Assembly (NCBI GenBank): GCA_951799425.1
Contig: OX637407.1
Span: forward strand, 23,985,191 to 24,049,190
Origin: Ilex aquifolium
Lineage: Eukaryota; Streptophyta; Magnoliopsida; Aquifoliales; Aquifoliaceae
Length of the DNA: 64,000 nt
Reading direction: 5' to 3'
A program made the position numbers and the translations under genes. Each line of letters starts with the position of its first letter. Position 1 is the first letter of the stretch. Below the pieces are notes generated by a model, which saw only the letters and a list, made by a program, of their open reading frames with translations, made no database searches and had not been told where the DNA came from. Positions 21,917 to 32,089 of the stretch are shown here, piece after piece.

Positions 21917-24847
21917 TCACTTAAATATCTTGTTAAGAGTTGCTGCCAATCGAACTCCAGCTTGAGCTAACCGTAAGTTGACAATTGGTAAACGGGACTG
22001 GAAGTAGGCATCTGCAAGAAGACTCTTCATTATTTCTAGTATTCTAAACCACAGTCCAGTATACGAGACTTTCGTAATTTTTTTTATGGGAGGGGGAGGG
22101 GGAAGGGGAGGGGGACGGGGCTTGAACCCTTGATCTCAAGAAGACAAAGTTTTCACAAGGTAAAGAGTATCACTGGACTAAAGATCCATTGGTTACGAGA
22201 CTTTCGTCATTGCGACTGTATGAGACTCTTGTCACCACAAATCCGACTCTTTAGCAGAATGTATTTTCATACCTCGTAGGACTGAACCTTGCGTTACTCC
22301 TTTATATGCCCATTGACAAGCTGCTTTGACACTCTCAGATGCATATCTGCAGTAAACACATACACAATTTCGTTTTTAAGTTTTTGTACACTAAATCACA
22401 TCAAGAGGGTACTGAGGGAAACAGAAAGAAAGAGATCTGACCCTACAGAGTTGTCAAAATTTAAATTTAGAATATCTGAATTTATAACTCATCCCTATTA
22501 CCACTTGAGCTACCCTTAGAGTTTTTTTTAGTTCCACTATCGGGTGACAAGTTGATCTGTCAAGTGTGATCATCTATGACACACGGGAACCACTTGCATC
22601 AATTTATATTGTCCCTTTTGATCATAGCAAACTGACACAAAACTAAAATGATTACTTCGAGAATGAAATTCGCAATCACACAAATTAAAAACTTGAGAGA
22701 CTAAAGCAAGGAAGCTACAAGATTGACAGCCAAAGTGACATAAAAACCGTAAATACTCGATCGGCATATTTTATTCTGGTATATATCTTGGCTACTTGTC
22801 AAATGTAGATGAATTGATTAGACAAAGATTCAGAGATTAAACATACATGTTTGGGCATGTTTTCTGCCTAAGGGGGCAAGTCTCCCATGCCTTAACTTGC
22901 TTTGTCCATATAGTCTGTCAAGAAAAAAGTGCAGAGTCTGAAAAAAAATGAGCCTAAAATATGCAAGAAGATGATAAAAGGTTAAGACAATCTAAAACAG
23001 TGTATAGCTAGAGATTGATATACCGTAATGTTCTGTTGAATTTTATCAATGACTTGATTAACATTTGCAGGAGAGAACGTTTTCTTTTCAGTTTCAATTA
23101 TGCTGGAGTCCCAGACCTGTATAGTATTGCTTATCGTGTCAAAACTTACTCAACTAACATCCAACATTTTATACTCTATAGTCGTGTATATAGTTAGATT
23201 TGCGACTTGTCGAATTCATGGTGTACATGTATGTTTAGTCATGTTCACATTGACCTACGTATTTAAGGTGGTTTCATGTGTCTGTGTGTTTTACTATTCA
23301 AAACCGATAAGACTAAACTAAACCCGCTAATTCTATGTAGAATTCGTGTCATATTTGCAGGTCGTATCTGGAATGGTTAGGCTCGCGAAATCCACATGAG
23401 GAGAGATCAGAGTGGTCCTCTCCTCCAAGATTAATGCAATGTTTCTATGTACTTACGTGATGGAGTACTGCTTTCCTGTTGTACCAAGTGACATTTATTG
23501 TATTACCTCCCTTGTCTGAAGTAAATCCTACATGAAGTGGCTGCAAGGAAGAGTTCACTGAGTAATGAAACTGTTATGACAAAATCAACATCACAGCACA
23601 CCAACATTCTCATAACTTGTGTTCATGATCATTATAGTACCTGATGAATGTCTCCTACGAAATGAGAAAGAAAGAGAAGTGCTTCTGTCAGATTATCTGA
23701 TGAGTTCATTGAATGCATTAGGTAAAAGGGGAAAAAAAGAGTTAAGTTCAAATATTGGTCATAGCTAGTAATGATTGTAATGAAAAGAAAATAAGAACAG
23801 AAAAAAAGGCGATCACGAGAGGTAAGGTTTAAGAGGGTTTACATTTGGCAGAAGCCCTTCTGTATCTGAGAAGTTGGTCAGTGTAATTGTTGATTGCTCC
23901 TGCTACACACCTGGACTTCACTCCACTTTGATCCTTACAGTCCCCTATACATTTTATATGACAATTCAGAACTAAATCGGTTTTTGAACAAGAAAAAACT
24001 CCCTTAATTTTTTATTTTTCTCTATGATAAGTAAATTTCATTAACGAACTAGAGAAAAGAAGAGATGTCTAGCCTCCTGAGGGGTGTCCACCGGAAAAAC
24101 AGCGAAACACTCGGCTTCAGGGGGGAAGATCTACAGAGATTTACTAGCAAAATGAGTATAGTAAGTGTTGAAGATAGGATTGAAGTGATTGATGATTAGC
24201 GGGGTGATGGTCGAATTCTTGTTCATCTTAATACAAAAAATTGTTTGTTGTACTTGTATTTGGCATTATATATGGGTCGTGTCATTCAACTATGCAAATG
24301 CGAACAATTGTTAATAGAAGATGTAGCACTATTGTGTATCTAATCCATTCACATAGGCCTTTCGCCGAGCCATTTTAAAATAACAACTGCAACAAAGAAA
24401 TTTATGATGTATGAGGTAAGGACTAAGGAGCATACTCTTATACAGGTAGCTGCAAAGATTAGTAGGCGTATCAATGTAATGCAGGACCGATGACCATCGA
24501 TAACGAATCTTTACTCTGTCTGCCCATGAACATAAGCTCCCCAGGTCATTGCCTGCAGAAACTGGCAGCAATTTCTTCACCACATCTGCTGCAACTTTGC
24601 TCAATCGTGCCTGTAACACACACAAATCCATAATGTTAATTTTATAGAGAGAGAGACAGAGAGGAAGAGAGAGATAAGAAATACTGAATACAGAATTGGG
24701 ATAATGGAGAGAAGTAGAATGAGAGAGAGAAAGAGCCTGAGCAATCCTGCAAACAGTGAGATGACCATCATTTCCCCAACTATGAACAACAGGAGAGAGA
24801 AGGAACAGTGACACTAGAACTAACACAAGAACTCTAAAATTCTTCAT
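21917..24847 (-). CDS. S1/P1 nuclease (plant bifunctional nuclease, ENDO/BFN type), nine exons
   Basis: Exons (minus strand) are 24847-24737, 24610-24436, 23944-23843, 23696-23641, 23540-23457, 23116-23024, 22914-22847, 22346-22273 and 22011-21917. They join in frame to 285 aa plus TGA, near the family's usual 290-300. Residues 1-23 form a hydrophobic signal peptide. The mature chain would start at Trp24, which like fungal P1 nuclease supplies a zinc ligand. All nine ligands are visible: W24, H29 (WGNDGH), D68 (CSWAD), H81 (LHYID), H141 and D145 (LSHFVGDIH), H151, H175 and D179 (HHVWD). The family hydrolyses single-stranded DNA and RNA with three zinc ions in secretory or vacuolar compartments, often in senescence and cell death. 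N-glycosylation sequons occur at NYT and NLT. All introns are GT-AG except intron 1, whose donor reads GC (CAG|GCTCTT). The phases leave no other join. The truncated paralogue lies downstream. Confidence 0.93.
22075..22200 (-). mobile_element. tRNA-derived SINE (family 2), C-rich tail
   Basis: Read on the minus strand, it has TAGTCCAGTGATACTC (box A-like), GGGTTCAAGCCCC (box B-like) and a CCCCTCCC-rich tail with a short A-run. A second, similarly oriented copy lies at 46524-46625. It lies in intron 8 of the nuclease gene. Confidence 0.6.
22434..22520 (-). mobile_element. tRNA-derived SINE, head fragment (family 1)
   Basis: The minus strand carries the box A-like TAGCTCAAGTGG followed by the family body (gatgagttataaattcagat, gacaactct, gggtcagat). 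It lies in intron 7 of the nuclease gene. Related copies are at 29888, 36124, 37450, 51045, 53394 and 61440. Confidence 0.7.
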
Positions 24848-24985
24848 TATGTTTGTATAGGTAGGCTCTTACAAGTTACAAACATATAGCCATAAAGAGA
24901 CCAAACCACTTTGAAGAAAAAGGTAGGTGTGAATTCTTCCTATGAAACAATATGCTGCTTCTTAGGAAAAAACATTACCTATGCA

Positions 24986-24993
24986 TTTATATA
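24986..24993 (-). promoter_or_regulatory. TATA box of the S1/P1 nuclease gene
   Basis: The minus strand reads TATATAAATG about 140 bp upstream of the start codon, a well-formed plant TATA element that would set transcription starts near 24960. Confidence 0.55.
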
Positions 24994-25930
24994 CATGTTC
25001 TGTCAAGGCAAATTAACTTATGTTTAACATGAGGAAAATCAAAGTGATTGCTATGGTACTTAAACAAAATGATTGCATTTATGTCCATGCTCCTCCATTG
25101 TGCTTCTTCCCTATGAACAAGGTTGCTCAAGACCTACCCCAATTTAGAGTAAGTCAATTAAGTTTAATCATAGTAAATTAGGTCTGAATGTTCACTTAAT
25201 TCTCTAAAATATCAATTTAGTCGTATATATAATTTGGATTGGAATACAATCATATCATATCAAATAATTAAAATATAGAATCTTCGTTGTTAGGCTAACC
25301 GGTATCTATTTAATATTGTAGTTAACAATTTGAATTGCACATTTATAAAGACATAATGTCATCGGTACAAAATTCATTAAAAAAAAAAAATTCTATCCAA
25401 AAATATCTTCTTTGCATCACCCCAACGTTAGACAACCCTATTAAACCACACCTACCTCTCTCTTCTCTCTCCCCTTACCTCTATTTTATTTTTTTCTATA
25501 TCCTCTAATTTTAAATTACGTAATTAAAGAAAAGAAAGAAAAAATAAATTATTATTTAAAATATAAACGTTGTATGATCAATGCTCGATTTACGATAATT
25601 CAGATGTATTCAAGCATAAGTTATTACTAAGATTCATTATATACTAACTCGGAAGACTCTCCCATTTACTTGTCAAAAATGAGAGTAATGATGGAAAAGA
25701 CCATAAGATCGTATACTTGTTGATCGAGACTTTATATGTTGATTGCGGAACAAGCTCTGACACTTTTAATCAAAAACTCTTTTGTTTGTACTACATAAGA
25801 TTGATCCAAAAGAAGTGGTAATTTTTTTTTTTTTTTTTTCTGTGTAGTTTTGGAAAATCCGCCACCATCTTTCGTATAGCAATTGAAATGGGACACTCTT
25901 TTGTTACGATCATGGAAGTAATAAGAGGAT
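24994..25930. other. AT-rich upstream flank of the nuclease gene
   Basis: No gene or clear mobile element is visible. There are long A/T runs and a plant-typical AT-rich composition. Confidence 0.5.
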
Positions 25931-26111
25931 GAGCAATGCTATTGGGACCTAAAAATTTGACATAAAAATCTGACCTAATTCACTGTGACATTTGGATTCA
26001 CTGTAGACCCCATCAAACATTGGAACTTGGTGTTGATCCAATGATTCCTATAAAGCCACATCATTATGTCAGATTTTTATGTCAGATTTTTAGGTCCAAA
26101 TAACATTTTCC
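25931..26111. mobile_element. GAG..AAT-terminus MITE, 181 bp, perfect 9-bp duplication
   Basis: Long inverted arms (GGACCTAAAAAT, GACATAAAAATCTGAC) end in GAGCAATGCTATT on the left and GGAAAATGTTATT inverted from the right. TAAGAGGAT flanks both sides (25922-25930 and 26112-26120). The 9-bp duplication points to Mutator-type transposition. Confidence 0.85.
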
Positions 26112-26371
26112 TAAGAGGATATGATTTCATCATGAAGTGAGTGGTTGGGAGTGGACCCACTTTTGAGTAGAAGAAGTTTATTGGACCAGGCTATCATTGA
26201 TAGGCATAAGGCCCACAAAATAGTGGCCAATTGGAGCCCACTGCTTCCACTGGGTTGCAAAAGTTCAGTGGAGCCATCCATTACCGTGGGTGTCTTTCAC
26301 ACTTTTGCCTACTGATGCAAATTCGAATAAAAAATATAAAGTAAGGGAGGAAGTTACTTGAGATACGTGTA

Positions 26372-26640
26372 AGTAAGGTTGATAGTCGAACGAATTTGAG
26401 CGGAGCCTAAAAAATTTAATTTTTTAATCGAGTTTAAAAAATTATTCAAGTTTAACTTCTTTAGAAATTGAGCCGAGTCTGAACAAGCCCAAAACGAGCT
26501 AAACTCGAGCCGAGCCCGAATATTAATCCAATTTTTTTTCAAACGAGTTTAAAAAATTGTTCAAGTTTAGTTCGTTTAAAAAATGAGACAAGCTTAAACG
26601 AGCCGAGCTCTAGTAACTCGGTATGATTAACAGCCCTACG
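26372..26640. repeat. Interspersed repeat, gagccgagcttgaac type
   Basis: The sequence is built from words such as gagccgagc, aaacgag and ttcaagttt. A related copy in inverted orientation lies at 41408-41665. It is a common type of plant dispersed repeat; I cannot name the family. Confidence 0.6.
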
Positions 26641-28361
26641 CGTAAGTTGACCTGGATATTCTTGACCGTAACATTAAAAAAACATTTAACAAATAAGGGA
26701 TAGTAAAGAAAGAAAAAGGAAATTAGCCCGACTGTTTGTATTATACTTTATAAGCTACATTTATTCATTGTATTGTTCTCAATTAGAGTGATTTTTTAAA
26801 TTGAAATAAAAAATTCAAGATTAAAATATTTTCTTACATGTTGTAAAACACATTGTTTGTTCTAAAATTATATATGTATGGTCGGTGAAGGACACAGAAT
26901 AATTACTAATAATCTGCCATTGATTATAACTCCAAAATTTATTATTTTTTTATCCACAAAATTTACTACTTTAAAATATGTTTTTTTAATTTTTGTAGGT
27001 CATTTTATAACTAAAAAATTTATTATTATTTTGGGTGATTTACCACTTTTGTGGGTATTTTTACCAATATTGTAGTAACTATTTTTACCACTCTTTTTTT
27101 GTACAAACAAAAATTACCACTTTGTGGGTATTTTTACCACTGTTGTGATAACTATTTTTATCAATTTTTGCTATACCACAACAATGATAAAAGCACTCAT
27201 AATCTATATATATATATATATATATATCAGCATCTGCAAAAAAAATTTGATTTTCTATTTTATCCATAATTATTATTATAAATTCAATTATATCCACATA
27301 TTTTCTTTTATTCAATTTTTATTTCATACATAAGACTTCTAAGTTCTTTTAAACTCTTTTATTAGTAGTATTTAACTTTTAAATTCTTTTAGTCTCATTT
27401 ATCAGTTGTACACTTACATTCAATATTTTATGTCAAATATATGTCATATTTAATTTTTATGGCATGCAACAATATCATAATATTATAATACAAATAATAA
27501 TATTATATTTTAATCAATATTTTTGACAAATAATATAATAATTAATATTATAATTAGATTGTCAAATATTCAAGAATGAATATCTTACAATGAAGTTTCA
27601 TTATAAATATAAACAAAAAAATCTAAAGAGGCAGGAGAGATATCTAGAAAAATGACAAAATATGTATTCAAAGAGAGATAAAATCAATAATTAAGATTAA
27701 TAATAACTGAAATAAAAATTAATTATTCAACATATAATTTATTATTTAATTTAATTACAAATATAACTTAAAATTATTTATAAAAATATTAGTAATTAAA
27801 TATATTCCCGTACAACACACGTCATGCATTGTTAATAATAATAAAAATACCCATAAATATAATAAATATCAATACGGTACCAAAATACAACCATAGACAA
27901 CTCCATCTACCATATAAGAAAACCAACATTTGCATAAAAATATGATTGTCCACTTTGACAATGACCCCTAAGAATGTGTTTTAGTAAATAATAACTAGCT
28001 CTTGATCAAAAAAAAATAATAACTAGCTATTAACACTGAATTAACAAGTAGACACACCACCTCCGACCTTAGGTAGTATAGTTAGGATTAATTTTATTTA
28101 ATTAATTGCCTTAACAACTTGCTCCGACCTTTCATTTATATTTTATTTATGGTTTCTTATAAGAAACAAATAATTGGGCATCATTAGAAGGATTTAGATA
28201 GTGGACCACCCACCGGCCCTCCCCTCAAGACTTTTTTTATTTTATTATTATGATCCGACCCCTCAAGACTAATATGAACCAATACCTACCAAAACTTTTT
28301 CTTTTTTTTAGTTTTTATTCCTTGGTAATAAGGAGCCATCCCAACTGCGCATAATTAGAAT
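26641..28361. other. Very AT-rich intergenic DNA with repeat fragments
   Basis: No gene is present. The part at 26880-27200 contains tandem-like phrases (gtgggtatttttaccac) and resembles the MITE at 59851-60130. A (TA)n microsatellite lies at 27206-27228. The rest shows no recognisable feature. Confidence 0.5.
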
Positions 28362-28518
28362 GAGTAATGTTACATAGATTTAAAAATTAGATTTGATAAT
28401 CACAACTATTGAATAGGTAGTAGGTCTCAATAAATGCTGGGACCCACAGTGAAATCAATAGTTGTAATTATCAAGTCTAGTTTTTAAGTCTAATTTATAA
28501 GTTCATGTAACATTACTC
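28362..28518. mobile_element. GAG..AAT-terminus MITE, 157 bp, perfect 9-bp duplication
   Basis: The termini GAGTAATGTTACAT are identical on both sides when inverted, followed by longer imperfect arms (ttaaaaattagattt, caactattga). AATTAGAAT flanks both sides (28353-28361 and 28519-28527). It has the same end motif and duplication length as the elements at 25931 and 42271. Confidence 0.9.
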
Positions 28519-29428
28519 AATTAGAATTCATGGTTTATAGAGACACCCAATTAAATTACCCATAATTCACATATACCAAGTAAAATCGAATTCAAAACAT
28601 ATGGGTGTAACAGTATTATTGACATGTAGTATCACCAATTAATAACAAAATATTAAATAAGATTGATAAACTTCACTGTTCTAAAATGATAGTTATTAGA
28701 TGTGGTTGCTATTGGTAGTTATTAAAAGAATGAAACTCGTTAAATTCACATGGTATTATATAACTGATTGGAGACATGACGTGACGTTGATGACGTAGTT
28801 GTACCATTATATTAAATTTTTTCTTCGACGAGTGCCTGTTGAGAGAGAAGAGAGAGGAAAAGGGTTTGCCGGGTGGAATCGAGAGGTTTTGCAGAAGATG
28901 GGGTATCCTTATATATAAAATCTTATGTGTAAAATCATATTTTTATGTTGTAGTATTCAGATTTCTTCTAAATTCTAATTTTTTTTTTTTTGACAAATTA
29001 TTGATCATTAATGAATGAAGACTCACTTGTAAATAATGAATTCCACATAAATATACGATAAGCGAATCATCAAATAAAATTAAAAAATATTTGAGTGAAT
29101 TTTACTCCCCTTCTTGTGAATCAGAACATCTCTTTCACACAAGGAAAAGGAGCAGCTCACAGCTGAGACCAAAGAGTGTGGAACTAGAAAAACAAACGTG
29201 GTACATGTGAAGCCGTCTAATCTTACTATACCTTTTATATTACTTCTAATGAATGCTTTTTTCTTCTTTTTAGCTGTTTTCTTCTAATGAATGCTTACCC
29301 CCAATCATAAAACAATGCAAAGAAGACGTTATAGCCATCATACATGCTTGTAATGAAATCTTTGGCACGTGTCGACATTTTAATGGCCACGATGGCCGGT
29401 TCTTCTTTTTTTTTTTTGGGGGGGTAAA
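28519..29428. other. AT-rich intergenic DNA, no gene seen
   Basis: No open frame of interest and no repeat boundary was recognised, apart from poly-T and poly-G runs at about 29405-29425 just before the SINE-like insertion. Confidence 0.5.
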
Positions 29429-29442
29429 CCGCCAATTATTCT

Positions 29443-29779
29443 TTTTTTGATAGTGAAACGAGAGTCAACACCAAATCACCTCTTAAAAGAGGCAACCTGG
29501 TGAAGACTTATACACACACACACAACCCCAAGGCTACCCGATGTGGGATAGCCCCAGTCCCGCCCGGTGAACATTGACGCACCCATTGGTTTTGGAGGAC
29601 CGGGACCCACGACCGGGGCCCGGAGGCCACACACGCACACCACTCGCACACCGCTCAATTTTTCTTTTTTTTGATAGTGAAACGAGAGTCAACACCAAAT
29701 CACCTCTTAAAAGAGGCAACCTGGTGAAGACTTATACACACACACACAACCCCAAGGCTACCCGATGTGGGATAGCCCC
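29443..29779 (-). mobile_element. Dimeric SINE-like retroposon, 337 bp, 14-bp target duplication
   Basis: CCGCCAATTATTCT flanks both sides (29429-29442 and 29780-29793). Inside, a 115-bp block (29441-29555) recurs almost perfectly at 29664-29779, differing only by one T in the T-run. Read on the minus strand, each block ends in an A-run, and the downstream unit also has a GC-rich head with a box B-like GTGGGTCCCGGTCC. A long target duplication plus A-tail indicates LINE-assisted retroposition. Confidence 0.8.
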
Positions 29780-29887
29780 CCGCCAATTATTCTAAACACC
29801 ACAAATTTGGACCGTCCACTGACAAAAGATTTTTTTTTTTGACGCATATCGATTAATCTCTTTTCTGATCCTGTTAAATGTAAGTTA

Positions 29888-30013
29888 TCTACGCCGAGAC
29901 TAAGATATTTATGAGGAATAAATCCCTCATGATCGGACCTAAAAAAATTGTCAAAATTAAAACTTAAGATATCTAAATTTATAATTTATCATATTACCAT
30001 CCGAACTATCTAT
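29888..30013 (-). mobile_element. tRNA-derived SINE fragment (family 1)
   Basis: The minus strand has the box A-like TAGTTCGGATGG, then the shared body ending gagggatttattcctcat and agtctcggcgtag. The 3' part is missing. Confidence 0.65.
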
Positions 30014-30440
30014 TTGGATTTACAGACAAAAGAATTCACCGTTGGGTCATGCATTACCACAACCCTTAGCTTTTTCGAACAATCCCTTACCAAATATTTT
30101 TATATTTTTATTTTAAAATACTGTGATAATCTTTATGTTTGCTTGTATTGAACCCTCTTTACTTTATTCTTAATTGATTTTATATAAACTTGCTTTTGTA
30201 TATCAGCAATTATCGTGCTTTTTTATTTTAAAATTTTAATTTCATAATTGTAACATTAGATAGATTTTTGAGGACCTAAAGTGACAGTTTTAATAAAAAA
30301 GTTTACCAATTTTAATTATAATAATATATTTGGACCATCATAACTGCCCTACGATTAGATTAAGAAATTAAGCTAATTATCTATGTATTAGCATCGCTGT
30401 TTAGTCTTAATTTATTATTCACATGCTCGACCCTACCCAT
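30014..30440. other. Upstream region of the 30565 gene
   Basis: AT-rich promoter-proximal DNA without repeats or genes that I can recognise, apart from the TATA element listed separately. Confidence 0.5.
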
Positions 30441-30446
30441 TATAAA
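30441..30446 (+). promoter_or_regulatory. TATA box of the 30565 gene
   Basis: TATAAA lies 124 bp upstream of the chosen start codon. It places transcription starts near 30470, which argues against the upstream in-frame ATG at 30454. Confidence 0.6.
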
Positions 30447-30564
30447 CCCCCACATGCTCGCCTTCTTTACCCCCTCATTCCAATTCTCGTCTTCTTCTCT
30501 CTCAACTCAACCAACCAACCTTCAACAACTTTTGTCTCGCAGCTCTTTATCTTTACTATACAAC

Positions 30565-31527
30565 ATGGAAATCCCAGAAATCAGCATTATAGGCGATTTC
30601 GAAGCTGGAATGAAATGCCTTCGTCAAAACCCATCTTTGATTTCTTGCTTCTTTTCGCTTTCGGGTCTTGAAACAGTGCATCAACTCCACAGCTTTTGGA
30701 AATGGGGTGCTGTAATTCTTGCATTAATCGCCACTTTCAGTGGCATAATCAACAGAATCAAGCTCTTCATCACCTGGGTCCGTACAATTAAGCCGTTAGA
30801 TTCATCGTCAAAGCCTCTTCTGCAATTGTTCGACGACGATGAGGAGCTTAGCGAAGATGAAACATCGTCATCGGCTTCGTTGGAAGACGAAGAGTACGAG
30901 TCAACTTCGTCGTTTGATGATCAAATACCGGTTGATGAAGACTTTCGTGTGGCGGGTTCAAGTTTTTATAGTGAAAACCAATCTCGAAATGGTAAATTCA
31001 AGCTCCGGAAGCGTCGAAGCTGCGGCGATGGCTTTTCTTGGTCAGACTTCGGCGCCGGTACTAGTGTTGTAAAGCTTTGGGATAGTTTAGGGTTAGGTTT
31101 AGAATTTGAAGACTTTGCTGATGGTGTTGTTTCAATATGGGACTTAAATAAGGACCAAAAAAAAAGTTCATTTTTTGCCGGGAATGGGAGTCGTCAGATT
31201 CCGGCGGTGGCGATGTCGTCACCAGCGGTGGTGTTGTCAGCTGGATTGGATAAGAGCAACGCCGTCGTTTTGGGTGCTCATGACATGAGGATGGCGTGTC
31301 AGACTCCGGCGATATGCGCCGAGTGGAAAACACAGGCGGGCAAGGCGGTGGAGGGTTTGAATTCGGGCGGTGTCGAGAAGGTTTTCGTCAGAGATGACGT
31401 CAGCGGTATTATAACAGTAGGTGACATGAGGAACGTCAAAATGCCGTTAGATAATTTAACGGAATCAAACGGAGAGACCTGGTTGGACGCTGACGCCGTT
31501 ACTGTTGAGGACGGTCGAGTTCATTAA
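30565..31527 (+). CDS. Unrecognised plant protein, one TM segment, acidic middle, two WD-like motifs
   Basis: A single open frame of 320 aa begins at ATG 30565, in good context (CAACATGG). The in-frame ATG at 30454 lies only 8 bp after the TATA box and is rejected. Residues 46-66 (KWGAVILALIATFSGIINRI) form a probable membrane segment. Residues 88-115 are very acidic and Ser-rich (DDDEELSEDETSSS), followed by a basic patch (KLRKRRS). SVVKLWDSLGL and GVVSIWDL, with GAHDMRM later, look like single WD-repeat strands, but a full propeller is not present at this length. It resembles plant uncharacterised membrane proteins that I cannot name. The codon pattern and regular frame support a real gene; its function is unknown. 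Confidence 0.8.
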   Translation: MEIPEISIIGDFEAGMKCLRQNPSLISCFFSLSGLETVHQLHSFWKWGAVILALIATFSGIINRIKLFITWVRTIKPLDSSSKPLLQLFDDDEELSEDETSSSASLEDEEYESTSSFDDQIPVDEDFRVAGSSFYSENQSRNGKFKLRKRRSCGDGFSWSDFGAGTSVVKLWDSLGLGLEFEDFADGVVSIWDLNKDQKKSSFFAGNGSRQIPAVAMSSPAVVLSAGLDKSNAVVLGAHDMRMACQTPAICAEWKTQAGKAVEGLNSGGVEKVFVRDDVSGIITVGDMRNVKMPLDNLTESNGETWLDADAVTVEDGRVH

Positions 31528-32089
31528 AGTTTCACGGTTAAAACGTGTGGTTTTACTGAGTTTGGTTTCCGACGCGGTGTGACGAGTTCACGCGGCGAGG
31601 TGTGGACTGAGATTTAGAAAGGGTAAAACGGTGAACAAAAAGAATTGTAATTGAAACTTACTGGAAGGACACAGCTGTCCGTAAATAATTAGTTTAATTG
31701 TAATATTAATTACTGATTATGGTATGTGTTTGTTGATTGCTTAGGCGGAGCCTCCACTTATCTTATCTGATAATTAATCTCGAAAAGACGTTAACTGAAT
31801 AAAATGAAGCATTGTTGTCTGAACTAACACATTGGCGACACGTATAACATGCAATCTATTATTTAAATTGTAATTTTTTCTTTCCAATTGATAAAAATAA
31901 AAAATTATATTTAAATTTAAATTATTATATTTGATACTAAAAAATTCGTTCAACACAAAGGGTCATATGTCGGAATATATAACAATTACGATAAAAAATC
32001 AATAAAAAAAAAAGCTAATTACAACATTGGGAGTATGTCTAACTAGAAGATAGAGGTGAACCTAATTGAATCGATTTTTGTTTTTTTTG
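31528..32089. other. 3' flank of the 30565 gene
   Basis: AT-rich DNA with possible polyadenylation sequence after 31660. No other feature was recognised before the LINE begins. Confidence 0.5.

Noticed and set aside
24329-24847. A continuous 172-codon frame over nuclease exon 1, intron 1 and exon 2
   Set aside because: The middle is low-complexity CT-rich intron, and the phases of exons 1-9 only fit if it is spliced out. It is not a separate small protein.
29574-29795. Short frames in the GC-rich part at 29.5-29.8 kb
   Set aside because: They lie inside the dimeric SINE-like insertion and have no coding signature.
30454-30564. Upstream in-frame ATG adding 37 residues to the 30565 gene
   Set aside because: It lies 8 bp after the TATA box, so it would be upstream of the transcript. 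ATG 30565 has the better context.
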